Part shown: in pieces, positions 27,099 through 36,756 of the stretch | Layout of the letters: every line of letters begins with the position of its first letter | How positions within the stretch are numbered: the stretch's first letter is position 1 | Source of the DNA: Candidatus Planktophila limnetica | Lineage (GTDB): Bacteria; Actinomycetota; Actinomycetes; Nanopelagicales; Nanopelagicaceae | DNA: 64,000 nucleotides | Direction of reading: 5' to 3' | Assembly: GCF_002288365.1 (NCBI RefSeq) | Contig: NZ_CP016782.1 | Coordinates: 124,001 to 188,000 of the forward strand | The notes under the pieces: model-generated | What the model was told of the DNA's origin: nothing | Databases searched by the model: none | The model's input: only the letters and a program-made list of their open reading frames with translations | Made by a program: the position numbers and the translations under genes

Positions 27099-28448
27099 AT
27101 GTCGCGCAGCATCATGTGGTTTCGGCGCGACTTACGCCTTATTGATAACCCTGCCCTCTTAGCTGCAATAGAAGCTGGCGAAGAGATAGTTCCAGTATTT
27201 ATTCTGGATCCGAAGTTAATTGAGATCACAGGTGCAAAAGGCTTGGCTTACTTAGCCGAATCACTTCGAAACCTTGATCAATCACTCGGAAATAAATTGC
27301 ATATCTGTACTGGCAATCACGTTGATGTACTCAATGAATTAAAGAAAAAATATGATGCAACATCAGTGCACATTGCTTCTGAATACGACCAATACGCACT
27401 TGAACGAGATGCGCGCATCGAATCTGCAGGAATAGAACTCACACGCACCGGAAGTCCTTACGCAGTTGCACCCGGTCGAGTAAAAAAACCAAGTGATGCG
27501 ACGAACTACCGTGTCTACACACCTTTTTATCGTGGATGGCTATTACATGGTTGGCGCGCACCAGTTGCTGCGCCCAAAGTGATTAAAGCCGTTACACCAG
27601 ATGAGAAATACAGAAACTTTCCTACATGGCAACCACCAAAAGGAACAGAGATTTTTGCAGCTGGCGAAAAAGCAGCACACGATCGATTTAAGAAATTTAA
27701 GGCCAAAGGTCTTGATGCTTATGATGAAACTCGAAACTTCGCTGGCATAGATGGCACAAGCAAAATGAGTACGCACCTTACGTGGGGCGAAATACATCCG
27801 CGAACACTTCTTGCTGGATTAGGTGAAAGCAAAGCACACGACACATTTAGAAAAGAAATAGCCTGGCGCGAATTTTATGCAGATGTGCTGCACAACTATC
27901 CGCATACGGATAAAGATTATTACGCACCGCAATTTGCGAATATGAGATATGACGAACCAGGTGAAAAATTCAAAGTGTGGTGTGAAGGCAAGACTGGATA
28001 CCCATTTGTCGATGCAGGGATGCGCCAATTAGTTAAGGAAGGCTGGATGCACAATCGCGTGCGTATGGTTGTTGCTTCCTTTCTTGCTAAAGATCTACAC
28101 ATCGAATGGCAGCACGGTGCTCTATTTTTTGAAGAACATCTAGTTGATTTCGATATTGCATCTAATGCACATGGTTGGCAGTGGACCGCAGGTTGTGGCA
28201 CAGATGCATCCCCGTATTACCGAGTCTTTAATCCAATTGAGCAAGGCAAGCGATTTGATGAAAACGGTGACTACATCCGCAAATACGTTCCAGAGTTAGC
28301 ACACTTAAGCGCCGATGAAATTCACGAACCTTGGGATAGCGCTGATGGATACAAACATGGTTATGCAAAAAAGATTGTTGAGCACGCTACAGAGCGAATC
28401 GAATCCCTTGCTCGTCTAGAAGAAATCAAAGTGCGCAACACCGAGTGA
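27099..28448 (+). CDS. phrB: deoxyribodipyrimidine photolyase (class I)
   Basis: Blue-light flavoenzyme repairing cyclobutane pyrimidine dimers; 449 aa. The N-terminal antenna-binding domain starts SIMWFRRDLRLIDNPALLAA (partly quoted) and the C-terminal FAD-binding domain contains WREFYADVLHNYP near 245, KTGYPFVDAGMRQLV near 295 and the hallmark ASNAHGWQWTAGCGTDASPY near residue 350 (shown over 20 residues), where the Trp residues line the substrate pocket and electron-transfer path. It begins 6 bases after citA. The last 33 bases overlap the convergent GGDEF gene. It fits a sunlit-water lifestyle together with actinorhodopsin. Confidence 0.94.
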   Translation: MSRSIMWFRRDLRLIDNPALLAAIEAGEEIVPVFILDPKLIEITGAKGLAYLAESLRNLDQSLGNKLHICTGNHVDVLNELKKKYDATSVHIASEYDQYALERDARIESAGIELTRTGSPYAVAPGRVKKPSDATNYRVYTPFYRGWLLHGWRAPVAAPKVIKAVTPDEKYRNFPTWQPPKGTEIFAAGEKAAHDRFKKFKAKGLDAYDETRNFAGIDGTSKMSTHLTWGEIHPRTLLAGLGESKAHDTFRKEIAWREFYADVLHNYPHTDKDYYAPQFANMRYDEPGEKFKVWCEGKTGYPFVDAGMRQLVKEGWMHNRVRMVVASFLAKDLHIEWQHGALFFEEHLVDFDIASNAHGWQWTAGCGTDASPYYRVFNPIEQGKRFDENGDYIRKYVPELAHLSADEIHEPWDSADGYKHGYAKKIVEHATERIESLARLEEIKVRNTE

Positions 28449-29798
28449 TTCTCGTTTAGCCCGATACATAGCCACATCTGCTCTGCGCAATAAATCATGC
28501 TCATCGTTATTAGCTGCAACGCCGATACTCACGCCTAAATCAATCGATTCTTTGCCAACTAGAAATGGATAACTCATCGTTGCATGCAGTGCGAGTGCAA
28601 CTTCCATACTTGATTCGTAATTCGCATGAATCAAGACTCCAAATTCATCTCCACCCAACCTAGCTAGCGTTGCGTCCGGTGGAAGCGCTCGATGAAAACG
28701 CATCGCAACTTGCTTCAAAATTTCATCACCAATGTCGTGGCCGAATGAATCATTTACTGGCTTAAAACCATCAAGATCTAAAATAAGTAGCGCTCCTTCT
28801 GAATCACCAATCTCTTCGATTTCTGCAATTAACTTTCTTCTATTAGATAGCCCCGTTAGTTCATCAGTGCGGGCAAGTGTTCGCTCGGTTCCAAGGGAGC
28901 GTGCCTGGCGCAGTGCAATAGTCATTCGAATAAATGCGACAAGTAGTGTGAGCAAAGTCGGAAAGAGTATGAACGAGGGAAAATAACCTGGACGAATAGT
29001 AATGATTCCAAGCAAGGTTGCACTTAAGAAAACAGAGAGTGCAACAAAGACTGGGTTGACTCCTTCATTCGAACTCTGTTCACTCGCCTTGAATTGCGTG
29101 GACATAACGAATAAGGCAAGCCCCACCAACCAACCATCATCAGAAATAGATCCAAAGGTGTATTTGTTATTTACATGTAGCCACAAAAACAAGAAATCAG
29201 AGAAGGCGTAGATGAAGATTCCAGTACTGGCCACAACTGCGCGCTTGGAAATCTTCTGAGATAAAAGAGTTGAAATGACACTTGCAACCAGAATTAAATC
29301 TCCAACGGGATAGAAAATTGCAAAGAAAGTCATGGACATGTCACCGTTAAGACGTGGCAATACGGGGCCGACAAATAGAGCTGTTCCTAGCGAACCGAGA
29401 CCGAGTGCAATAATTGTTGAATCTAGAATTTCAACAGCTGAAATACGCGAACGTTGAGAAAGTAAACGGGGCAGTGCAATAAATGCGGCTGGATAAAAGA
29501 GCATGTATAAAACATTTGAGGCTAATTGACTGGGTAGATTTAAAGTATAAAACACACTGAGCGAAGAAATGAGCGAGCCGGCGGCCCATAGCCCGATTGC
29601 TAAAGCAAGAAATGCGATGCCGATGTGATCATTAAAACTTGGAACACCAATGAGTGAAAAAACAAAGAGAATGGCGATTGCGTTATAGATCCATAAATCT
29701 AAATACACCTGTGGAGTTGTGTGAATTACTCGGGATAAAAGATGAACCGTCAGGAGTAAAAATCCCAGAGTATTGAGTGAAAAATATTTACGGAGCAC
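28416..29798 (-). CDS. membrane-anchored diguanylate cyclase (GGDEF domain)
   Basis: 460-aa protein with an N-terminal membrane module of about eight to nine hydrophobic segments (1 to about 280) followed by one GGDEF domain (about 295-460). It has TDELTGLSNRRKL at the domain start, DLDGFKPVNDSFGH for metal and substrate binding, and an intact active-site loop ARLGGDEFGVLI, so it should make cyclic di-GMP. The RxxD inhibitory site expected five residues before GGDEF is absent. There is no EAL or HD-GYP domain. The start appears to be GTG without a clear Shine-Dalgarno. The membrane part may sense an unknown signal. Confidence 0.88.
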   Translation of the reverse strand: MLRKYFSLNTLGFLLLTVHLLSRVIHTTPQVYLDLWIYNAIAILFVFSLIGVPSFNDHIGIAFLALAIGLWAAGSLISSLSVFYTLNLPSQLASNVLYMLFYPAAFIALPRLLSQRSRISAVEILDSTIIALGLGSLGTALFVGPVLPRLNGDMSMTFFAIFYPVGDLILVASVISTLLSQKISKRAVVASTGIFIYAFSDFLFLWLHVNNKYTFGSISDDGWLVGLALFVMSTQFKASEQSSNEGVNPVFVALSVFLSATLLGIITIRPGYFPSFILFPTLLTLLVAFIRMTIALRQARSLGTERTLARTDELTGLSNRRKLIAEIEEIGDSEGALLILDLDGFKPVNDSFGHDIGDEILKQVAMRFHRALPPDATLARLGGDEFGVLIHANYESSMEVALALHATMSYPFLVGKESIDLGVSIGVAANNDEHDLLRRADVAMYRAKRESLGVAHFDFF

Positions 29799-29852
29799 AA
29801 CAACACCGTAGAAGAAATAAGAGTAAAGACGTATAGGGCTAGCCCTACATCT

Positions 29853-30623
29853 TTATTTTTGGCGTTGGCGCACCCTTACGTTCATTCCAAGCTTGCGCAC
29901 AAGTGGGCGCGGACCAAAACGAGAAACAGTACTGAGAATTAAATATTGCCAACCAGGTACGGACAGTACTTTGCCATTCTGATTTTCTTTCCACGCTTGA
30001 GTAACAACTCGATCAGATGAAAGCCACATAAATTCAGGTAAACCATTCATACGCATACGTCCACGTTCATGAAATTCAGTACGTGTAAAACCTGGACAGA
30101 GTGCAGAAATCTTTATACCGGTGCCACTCATTTCCGTATGAATAGATTCTGAGAGCACAGTTAAATAAGATTTAGAAGCGCTATAGGTTCCGCCTGCGAT
30201 CCAACCTGCCACGGATGAAACGTTGATAATTGACCCGCTATTTCGCTGCTTCATTTGTGGCAACACTGTGTGCATTAATCGCATGGGTGTGCGAACCAAG
30301 ACATCGAGTAATTGTTGTTCAGAATCTAGATCACTTACAGAGAAAGCTTTATTAATTCCAAAGCCTGCATTATTGACAAGTACTTCAATCTGATTTTCAA
30401 GTATGTATTTTTCAACCTTTGCGCATCCAGCATCAGTGGCTAAATCAGCCTGCACAATTGCACTCTGTACTTTGAATTGTGATTCTAAGGACGCAGCACG
30501 TTCTTTCATCCGTTCAAGGTCGCGAGCAACGAGCACAATATTGAAACCTTCACGTGCCAGTACGCGAGTAAAACTCTCACCGATTCCAGCGGTTGCGCCT
30601 GTGACAAGTGCCCATTTACTCAT
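29853..30623 (-). CDS. short-chain dehydrogenase/reductase
   Basis: Classical SDR of 256 aa, substrate unknown. Cofactor motif TGATAGIGES lies near residue 8, NNAGFGIN near 86, the catalytic Ser in INVSSVAGW near 138, and YSASK with Tyr/Lys near 152. It resembles DltE/YdfG-like fatty or keto-acyl reductases of actinobacteria. The gene is read away from the sugar-kinase gene with a 27-base gap, so both promoters are squeezed into that gap or overlap the coding regions. Confidence 0.88.
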   Translation of the reverse strand: MSKWALVTGATAGIGESFTRVLAREGFNIVLVARDLERMKERAASLESQFKVQSAIVQADLATDAGCAKVEKYILENQIEVLVNNAGFGINKAFSVSDLDSEQQLLDVLVRTPMRLMHTVLPQMKQRNSGSIINVSSVAGWIAGGTYSASKSYLTVLSESIHTEMSGTGIKISALCPGFTRTEFHERGRMRMNGLPEFMWLSSDRVVTQAWKENQNGKVLSVPGWQYLILSTVSRFGPRPLVRKLGMNVRVRQRQK

Positions 30624-30650
30624 CTGCTCTCCTTAACTAGACTTGCAATT

Positions 30651-31556
30651 ATGGTACTAGCGGTGGACTTAGGGCAATCAGGCGCAAGATTTAGAACAAC
30701 TGATACCGAATTCACAAGTAAGCGATCCAAGCTTGCACAGGAATCAACACTTGATGTACTCAATGATTTGTTTATCGAGGCACAAGAAAAATTAGGTCCC
30801 ACTTTTCAAAGCGATGTCGTGGCACTTAGTCTCACAGGTGTTTATGGTGACGTTGGTGATCCAAAACCATACGGTCAGTTAGCTGCAAAATACTTTGGTG
30901 CGAAATCAGTTGCAGTAATTGATGACGGCTTAGCGGGCTACTTCGGTGCACTTGGAAATAATGATGGCGTCACTCTTTCAATAGGCAGTGGAACAGTTGC
31001 TATTGCAGGCCGGCGAGGAAGTTATTCACACGCCGATGGGCTCGGACATATTTTTGGCGATCTTGGTGGGGGATTTTGGTTAGGTAAAGCCGCGCTCGAA
31101 CGAGTTCTGGCAACGCAGGAAGGCAGAGATGACGCGACTTTTCTGTCAGAATTTTTCGAATCAGAAATCAAAACATATGAGTCTTTGAAATCTCATACTG
31201 ATGCCAAAGCACACCTTCTATGTATTAACGCTGCAAAAACATTGCTAGAAGCTGCAGAGGCAAAGAACACAGATGCAATAACAATTAGAGACAAAGGCGC
31301 TGAGTATTTAGCAAAGACAATTCGCGCTGCATGGACAAATGTTGGGGGAATGCGCAACGAAGGTATTTCCATTGCCTTGCTTGGAAAATTGGCAGAAAAC
31401 AAAGGTTACGCCGAATCTATCCGACGTCGCACATCATCTCTTTTGCCGCAAATCACTTTGGTTGAGCCACAAGGAAATCATTTAGATGGAGCAATTTTTA
31501 TTGCAGAGCAAGTGCCAGAAGATATTGATCCGTTACTTCGTTGGTGGCATAAGTAA
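30651..31556 (+). CDS. BadF/BadG-type sugar kinase (N-acetylglucosamine kinase-like)
   Basis: ASKHA-fold kinase of 301 aa. The phosphate-1 loop is AVDLGQSGARFRTT near residue 4, phosphate-2 is TLSIGSGTVAIAGR near 107, and the family's DGLGHIFGDLGGGFWLGK lies near 125. Members phosphorylate N-acetylglucosamine or related amino sugars, or act in CoA-reductase activation; the short single-domain form and HIFGDLGGGFW favour the amino-sugar kinase. The Gly-Gln-Ser variant of phosphate-1 is usual in this family. The last 24 bases overlap the convergent GMC oxidoreductase gene. Confidence 0.82.
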   Translation: MVLAVDLGQSGARFRTTDTEFTSKRSKLAQESTLDVLNDLFIEAQEKLGPTFQSDVVALSLTGVYGDVGDPKPYGQLAAKYFGAKSVAVIDDGLAGYFGALGNNDGVTLSIGSGTVAIAGRRGSYSHADGLGHIFGDLGGGFWLGKAALERVLATQEGRDDATFLSEFFESEIKTYESLKSHTDAKAHLLCINAAKTLLEAAEAKNTDAITIRDKGAEYLAKTIRAAWTNVGGMRNEGISIALLGKLAENKGYAESIRRRTSSLLPQITLVEPQGNHLDGAIFIAEQVPEDIDPLLRWWHK

Positions 31557-33215
31557 TTCACCAATTGCACCAGCTGGAACAAATGGTTTATTTGGCATGA
31601 CTGCATTAATTCTTGAGTATTGAGAGTTTTGAACCGGACGTGGATCTAGTTCACCTTTATTTGGCCAAAAGGAAATTGCTCGTTCTGCTTGTGCTGTAAT
31701 TGTTAAAGAAGGATTGACGCCAAGATTTGCAGTAACGGCTGCGCCATCTACAACATGCATTGTTGGGTAGTTCCATACGCGGTGATAGGGATCGATAACT
31801 CCTTGGGAAATATCTGAACCGATTACACATCCACCTACAAAGTGAGCAGTAAATGGTGCACCGATTAAGTCACCAACGTGTCCGCCTGCAAAGCCGCCGT
31901 ATTTGTTTGCAATACGTCGCACAGTTTCATTGGCAGCAGGAATGTAAGTGGCATTTGGATTTTCAGAGTTATTTGTAGAGGTTAAACCTAATCCCCACCA
32001 TTTTTTCTTTGGGCGCACAGATAAGGCTGAATCCACGTTTTGCATAACAAGTGCGATTACCGTGCGCTCTGACCACTGATGCACATTTAATACTCGTAAA
32101 AGTAGCGATGGTTTCTTAATGAATTCTTTTAGCCATTGACGACGGCGATCTTTAGCAACATTTCCATCAGTCATGATTGTTTGAAGTAAGCCCATTGCAT
32201 TGCTTCCCTTGCCGTATCTGACCGGCTCAACGTGTGTGTGTTCATCTGGAAAGAAAGAAGAAGTGATTGCTGCGCCCTTACTAAAATCAATATCACTCTT
32301 AGGCATCAGCGCCCCAGTAAGTGCTTCGCTATTAGTGCGTGAGAGATCACCGAGTCGATCAGAGAGTTTAGATAACTTGCCAGTTGCTTTCATGCGGTGC
32401 AGAAGTTTCTGAGTGTTATAGGTACCGGCGCTGACAATGAGTTGATTAGCTGTAAAAGTAATTGTTCGGCCAAATAAACCATTTGTTTTCTTAGCTTTAA
32501 TAATCCACGAACCATCACTGGCTTGTTCAAATGATGTCACAGTAGTTAATGGAAATACTTTTGCTCCAGCAGATTCAGCTAGCCCTAGATAATTTTTCGG
32601 CAGAGTATTCTTTGAATTAAATCTACATCCGGTCATACACGCACCACATTGTTGACAACCATTTCGCGCAGGACCAACGCCGCCAAAATATGGGTCTTTG
32701 CTTGCAACTCCTGAGCCTTCACCGAAATAAACGCCGAGCGGTGCCATCCTAAATGTGTGTCCGACGCCCATCTCGATTGCAACATCTTTCATTGCTTGAT
32801 CACTTGGTGAGAAGTAAGGATTTTCTGCAACACCGAGCATGCGACTTGCTTGGTCATACCAAGGCAATAACTCTGATTTCCAATCGGTGATGTGTTTCCA
32901 CTGCTTATCTTCAAAATAAGAATCAGGTGGCTGATACAAAGTATTCGCATACACAAGTGACCCACCACCAACACCTGCGCCAGCAAGGATTAACACATCA
33001 GGCAGTGCGTGAATGCGTTGAATTCCCAGTAAGCCAATTTTTGGAAAGAATAAAAACTTGCGTAAACGCCAAGAAGTTTTTGGGAAGTCTTTTTCTTTAA
33101 ATCTTTTTCCGGCTTCTAATACGGCAACCGAATAACCTTTTTCAGTAAGCCTGAGTGCTGAGACTGATCCACCAAATCCAGAACCGATGATGAGAGCATC
33201 AAAGTCCTTAGCCAT
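31533..33215 (-). CDS. GMC-family FAD oxidoreductase, ChoD-like
   Basis: 560-aa flavoenzyme. The FAD Rossmann motif IIGSGFGGSVSALRL lies at residues 9-23, GAGVGGGSLVYA near 79 and the C-terminal GMC/FAD contact ANLGVNPSLTITAQAE near 505. A four-cysteine cluster C187-x2-C190-x2-C193-x3-C197 (CQQCGACMTGC) resembles an iron-sulfur ligand set and also occurs, as I recall, in the M. tuberculosis ChoD relatives. The conserved His in HVVDGAAVTANLG supports GMC chemistry. Substrate could be a sterol, hydroxy-lipid or sugar alcohol. It begins 3 bases after the saccharopine dehydrogenase-like gene on the same strand, so the pair is an operon. Confidence 0.88.
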   Translation of the reverse strand: MAKDFDALIIGSGFGGSVSALRLTEKGYSVAVLEAGKRFKEKDFPKTSWRLRKFLFFPKIGLLGIQRIHALPDVLILAGAGVGGGSLVYANTLYQPPDSYFEDKQWKHITDWKSELLPWYDQASRMLGVAENPYFSPSDQAMKDVAIEMGVGHTFRMAPLGVYFGEGSGVASKDPYFGGVGPARNGCQQCGACMTGCRFNSKNTLPKNYLGLAESAGAKVFPLTTVTSFEQASDGSWIIKAKKTNGLFGRTITFTANQLIVSAGTYNTQKLLHRMKATGKLSKLSDRLGDLSRTNSEALTGALMPKSDIDFSKGAAITSSFFPDEHTHVEPVRYGKGSNAMGLLQTIMTDGNVAKDRRRQWLKEFIKKPSLLLRVLNVHQWSERTVIALVMQNVDSALSVRPKKKWWGLGLTSTNNSENPNATYIPAANETVRRIANKYGGFAGGHVGDLIGAPFTAHFVGGCVIGSDISQGVIDPYHRVWNYPTMHVVDGAAVTANLGVNPSLTITAQAERAISFWPNKGELDPRPVQNSQYSRINAVMPNKPFVPAGAIGELLMPPTK

Positions 33216-33218
33216 GGG

Positions 33219-34430
33219 CTATTTTTCCTCTCGAATTTTCCAGGAAGTTCCGTAGCTCTCAAGTAAATCAAGGAATGGTATTGAATCAAACCATTCAGGA
33301 CCAGAAACGCCACCTTCTGGAACCCAAACCTTATTATGAATTAGCTCCATGGCAATAACTGGATTGATTGCAGTTTGCCACACAACTGCCTGATCACCGT
33401 ACTCCTTCATCGACCAAGCGTTATCAACGACGTTGTAGATGTAGCAAGCGTAAGGCTTACCTTCTTTGTTAATGCCTTTAACTAGTGTGCCGGCACAAGT
33501 TTTTCCACGCATGCGTTCGCCAAGTGTTGCGGGGTCAGGAAGTGATGCAGCAAGTAAGTCACGTGGTGAAACAGAAATTCCTTGAACTTCAACAGTTTCT
33601 TTACGATCTAATCCGAGCATATGAATTGTTTTTAAAGTGGTGATGAACTGTGCTCCAAGACCATATTTGAAGTTTACTTTCTTGGCTTCAATTTTCTGTG
33701 GAATCAAAACAACTTCTTCGTGTTCGACATTTACGCATTCAACTGGACCGATGCCCTCGGGAAAATCAAAGGTTTCGATTTCGCTAAATGGTTCTGTTGT
33801 GTGCCATCCGCGACCGTCTTCCCAGACGATTGGTGGATTTAGGCACTCTTCAATAGTTGTCCAAATAGAAAATGATGGAGCGAATTCATAACCTTCAACA
33901 GTTATATTTGAACCATCTAAAATAGTTATTGAATCAATTTTGCTAAACAAATGATCAGATGCGTACTTAGCGAATACATCGCTCATACCTGGTTCGATAC
34001 CCATACCAACAAGTGCAAATATCTTTCTTTCTGCCCAGTTCCAGTCACGAGCAAATTGTTCGTCACCGAGTTTCACGCCAGTTTCGGTATATGGATAGTG
34101 AGGATGTGGACGCGAAAGTGACATAGCCATATCAATGTAATTAACATTTTCAATTTCGCACGCAAGAAAAATCGGCATTACAAATCGCGGATCAACTGCG
34201 TTAATGACAACATCGGGTGCCGCGCGCCTTATGAGGTTACGGATATCTTCAAGTTCGGCGGCGTTAACTTCAGCCGCCGAGAACCTTGAGTCTTTTACCC
34301 TTGCAACTGCTTCCTCGGCACGAGATAAGGTGCGATCAGCAATAACCATAGAAGTAATGAATGATCTGCGAGATGCAATATTGGCTATTGCTCTTCCAAC
34401 GCCTCCAGCGCCGATGACAAGCGCCTTCAT
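33219..34430 (-). CDS. saccharopine dehydrogenase-like NAD(P) oxidoreductase
   Basis: 403 aa from ATG 34430 (407 aa from an upstream GTG at 34442). The N-terminal Rossmann motif VIGAGGVGRAIANIA lies at residue 4, VVINAVDPRFV near 76 and MGIEPGMSDVFAKYA near 143. The substrate-domain part is long and unlike classical lysine-pathway Lys9, so the reaction may be a carboxynorspermidine-type or other amino-acid-linked reduction. It is followed 3 bases later by the GMC oxidoreductase gene on the same strand. I would not assign a pathway. Confidence 0.83.
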   Translation of the reverse strand: MKALVIGAGGVGRAIANIASRRSFITSMVIADRTLSRAEEAVARVKDSRFSAAEVNAAELEDIRNLIRRAAPDVVINAVDPRFVMPIFLACEIENVNYIDMAMSLSRPHPHYPYTETGVKLGDEQFARDWNWAERKIFALVGMGIEPGMSDVFAKYASDHLFSKIDSITILDGSNITVEGYEFAPSFSIWTTIEECLNPPIVWEDGRGWHTTEPFSEIETFDFPEGIGPVECVNVEHEEVVLIPQKIEAKKVNFKYGLGAQFITTLKTIHMLGLDRKETVEVQGISVSPRDLLAASLPDPATLGERMRGKTCAGTLVKGINKEGKPYACYIYNVVDNAWSMKEYGDQAVVWQTAINPVIAMELIHNKVWVPEGGVSGPEWFDSIPFLDLLESYGTSWKIREEK

Positions 34431-34509
34431 TCCTGGCCCCACATGGGATAAAACTCCGAATCAATTAGAAACGTAATTTTAATGGGAAGATTGCGCATTA
34501 GCAATATCG

Positions 34510-34582
34510 GTCCCCGTAGCTCAGTGGATAGAGCAACCGCCTCCTAAGCGGTAGGTCGCAGGTTCAACTCCCGCCGGGGACG
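34510..34582 (+). tRNA. tRNA-Arg (anticodon CCU)
   Basis: A 73-base cloverleaf. The acceptor stem is GTCCCCG/CGGGGAC, the D-arm GCTC/GAGC, and the anticodon stem ACCGC/GCGGT has loop CTCCTAA with anticodon CCT. The T-arm closes as GCAGG/CCCGC with loop TTCAACT (one mismatch or alternative pairing). The discriminator is G and CCA is not encoded. It reads AGG codons. Confidence 0.95.
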
Positions 34583-34592
34583 CAATTACTAA

Positions 34593-36701
34593 TTAGTGCT
34601 TGAGAGTAAATCGTTGCAATGATTTTGGCGCCCACCAATTGCGTTCACCAAACAAACGCATCAGTGCAGGAACAAGAAGCGCACGAATAAGTGTTGCATC
34701 AAGTAACACAGCAAATGCCACACCAAAGCCGAGCATCTTGATCGATGTCACTCCACTTGTCATAAATGCTGCGAAAACAACGGCAAGCAATAACGCCGCA
34801 GCAGTAATAATTCGCGCCGAGCGTTGTAGGCCTTTAGCAACAGATTCGATATTAGATTTTCCATCTAAGTGCTCTTCGCGAATGCGAGAGAGCAAGAAGA
34901 GTTCGTAGTCCATAGATAAACCGAAAACAACTACAGCAACCAAAATCACCGAACCAGTATCAAGGGCGCCAGTTACGGTGAAATCACCCACCAACCATTT
35001 CAGGTGACCATCGATAAAGATCCATGTGATTGCACCAAGAGTTGCAACGAGTGAAAAACCATTGAGAAGTACGGCCTTAATTGGCAAAATAATTGAACCG
35101 GTAAATACAAAGATAAGGATGAATACGGTTAGCGCAATCCAACCCAGAGCCCATGGCAGAGTTCGTGCAACACCATCTTGTGAATCAGTGAAATCTGCTG
35201 CTGCGCCACCAATGAGTGTTCCTTCCGGTACTGGCAGTGCACGAATCTCATGAATAATTCGTTGTGCTTCTAACGTGCGAGATGGTTCTTTAGAAATCAC
35301 CTGGACTCTGATGTCTTCACCGAAGTATTCAATTTGTCCCACGCGCGAAATTCCATATACGCCTTGCACGCGAGCTAAGAAATTATTGATTTCAATCTCT
35401 TTGCCTGCTCCATTTGGAATTACTACTTCAATAGGGCTTCCTTCAAGACCAGTGAAACGTTCATCAATTACTGCCGATGCGATAGCAGCAGGATCTGATT
35501 TTGGTAGGACACGTGCATCGACTTGAGAAAATGCAATATTCGTAATTGGGGCGGCAAGAATTCCAAGTACTAATAGAGATCCAACAACCACAGGGAGAGG
35601 ACGCTTCATTACTGCACGAGCAGTATGAGCCCATCGACCATCTTCTTTAGGAGTAATTCCTGCTCTACGTACAACACCTTTATCAACTTTATGTCCCAAA
35701 ATTGCAAGTAGTGCTGGCAACGGAATCAAAGCGCCAACAACAGCGAGTGAAATTACTGCAACACCGGCGTATCCAAAAGATTTAAGGAAATTAAGTGGAA
35801 AGAGCAAAAGAGATGCCATTGTTACAAAGACAGTTAGTCCAGAGTAGAAAACAGTTTTTCCTGCCGTTGCAACAGTTGTAATAATTGATTCGTCCACGCT
35901 CTTGCCAGCGTGTAACTCTTCGCGGAATCTATTAACGATCAACAAGGCGTAATCAATACCCAGTCCTAACCCCAAACCTGTAATGAGGTTGAGGGCAAAG
36001 ACTGAAACATCGGTAAAGAGCGTAAGAATATAAATAATTAAAAATGACCCCAGAATTGCCGTTATTCCAACAAATAAAGGCATTGCTGAAGCCACCAAGG
36101 TACCAAATACAAAGATCATCAAAAGAAAAGTTAAGGGGATTGCGATTGCCTCAGCAATTTTTAAATCATCTTGAATTTTGCTGTTAATCGCATGAGTGAT
36201 AACGCCGCCACCTGAAGCGTAAACAATAAAGCTGCCTTGCTTGCCATCAAATTTCTCTTGTACTTCTTCACCAATTTTTCCAAGTGAAGCCCAATCATTT
36301 GAATCTGGATCTGTATAAATAAATAAGAACGCCGCTTTGTCATCGGCTGCCTTCATGGAGGGGGCACCGCCTGTGCTCCAGTAAGAAAGTGTGCGATCAA
36401 CATTGGCAACAGATTTCACTTTTGCTTCAAGCGCCGCGGCTTCTGCAATTACGCCAGGATCATCAACGCTTCTATTTTGTGTATCAATTATGAGAATTGC
36501 CGCAGGTTCTTGAACTTTAAACTTTTCAGTCAAATAGTCATAAGCCTTTGCTGATTCACTACCGAGGTCTGAGTAACCGCCACTATCAAGCTTTGAGAAT
36601 GCGAGAGAGCCAACTCCGCCTGCTGCAAGGATTCCAATAATAAAAAGAATGAGAACCGACTTCTTGCGACGAACGATGAATCTTCCAAGCCCTGCAAACA
36701 T
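34593..36701 (-). CDS. MMPL/RND-family transporter
   Basis: 702-aa membrane protein with the MmpL layout: one N-terminal helix, a large periplasmic loop (about 36-180), five to six helices, a second loop (about 390-510), and five more helices. Motifs are GLGLGIDYALLIVNRFREE near residue 245 and FGLSMDYELFLLSRIREE near 590, which carry the Asp-Tyr pairs used for proton coupling. It is shorter than mycobacterial MmpL3/11, with no cytosolic C-terminal domain. It likely exports lipids or small hydrophobic molecules. It sits between tRNA-Arg and a small-ORF gene. Confidence 0.9.
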   Translation of the reverse strand: MFAGLGRFIVRRKKSVLILFIIGILAAGGVGSLAFSKLDSGGYSDLGSESAKAYDYLTEKFKVQEPAAILIIDTQNRSVDDPGVIAEAAALEAKVKSVANVDRTLSYWSTGGAPSMKAADDKAAFLFIYTDPDSNDWASLGKIGEEVQEKFDGKQGSFIVYASGGGVITHAINSKIQDDLKIAEAIAIPLTFLLMIFVFGTLVASAMPLFVGITAILGSFLIIYILTLFTDVSVFALNLITGLGLGLGIDYALLIVNRFREELHAGKSVDESIITTVATAGKTVFYSGLTVFVTMASLLLFPLNFLKSFGYAGVAVISLAVVGALIPLPALLAILGHKVDKGVVRRAGITPKEDGRWAHTARAVMKRPLPVVVGSLLVLGILAAPITNIAFSQVDARVLPKSDPAAIASAVIDERFTGLEGSPIEVVIPNGAGKEIEINNFLARVQGVYGISRVGQIEYFGEDIRVQVISKEPSRTLEAQRIIHEIRALPVPEGTLIGGAAADFTDSQDGVARTLPWALGWIALTVFILIFVFTGSIILPIKAVLLNGFSLVATLGAITWIFIDGHLKWLVGDFTVTGALDTGSVILVAVVVFGLSMDYELFLLSRIREEHLDGKSNIESVAKGLQRSARIITAAALLLAVVFAAFMTSGVTSIKMLGFGVAFAVLLDATLIRALLVPALMRLFGERNWWAPKSLQRFTLKH

Positions 36702-36756
36702 GATTCTCCGGGTATCTCGCTACTATTAGGAGTCCAATTCTAATCGGAGGTTATAA

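Noticed and set aside
34583-34592. Genomic island at tRNA-Arg
   Set aside because: No integrase or tRNA-end repeat is present; the MMPL gene next to it is a typical chromosomal gene.
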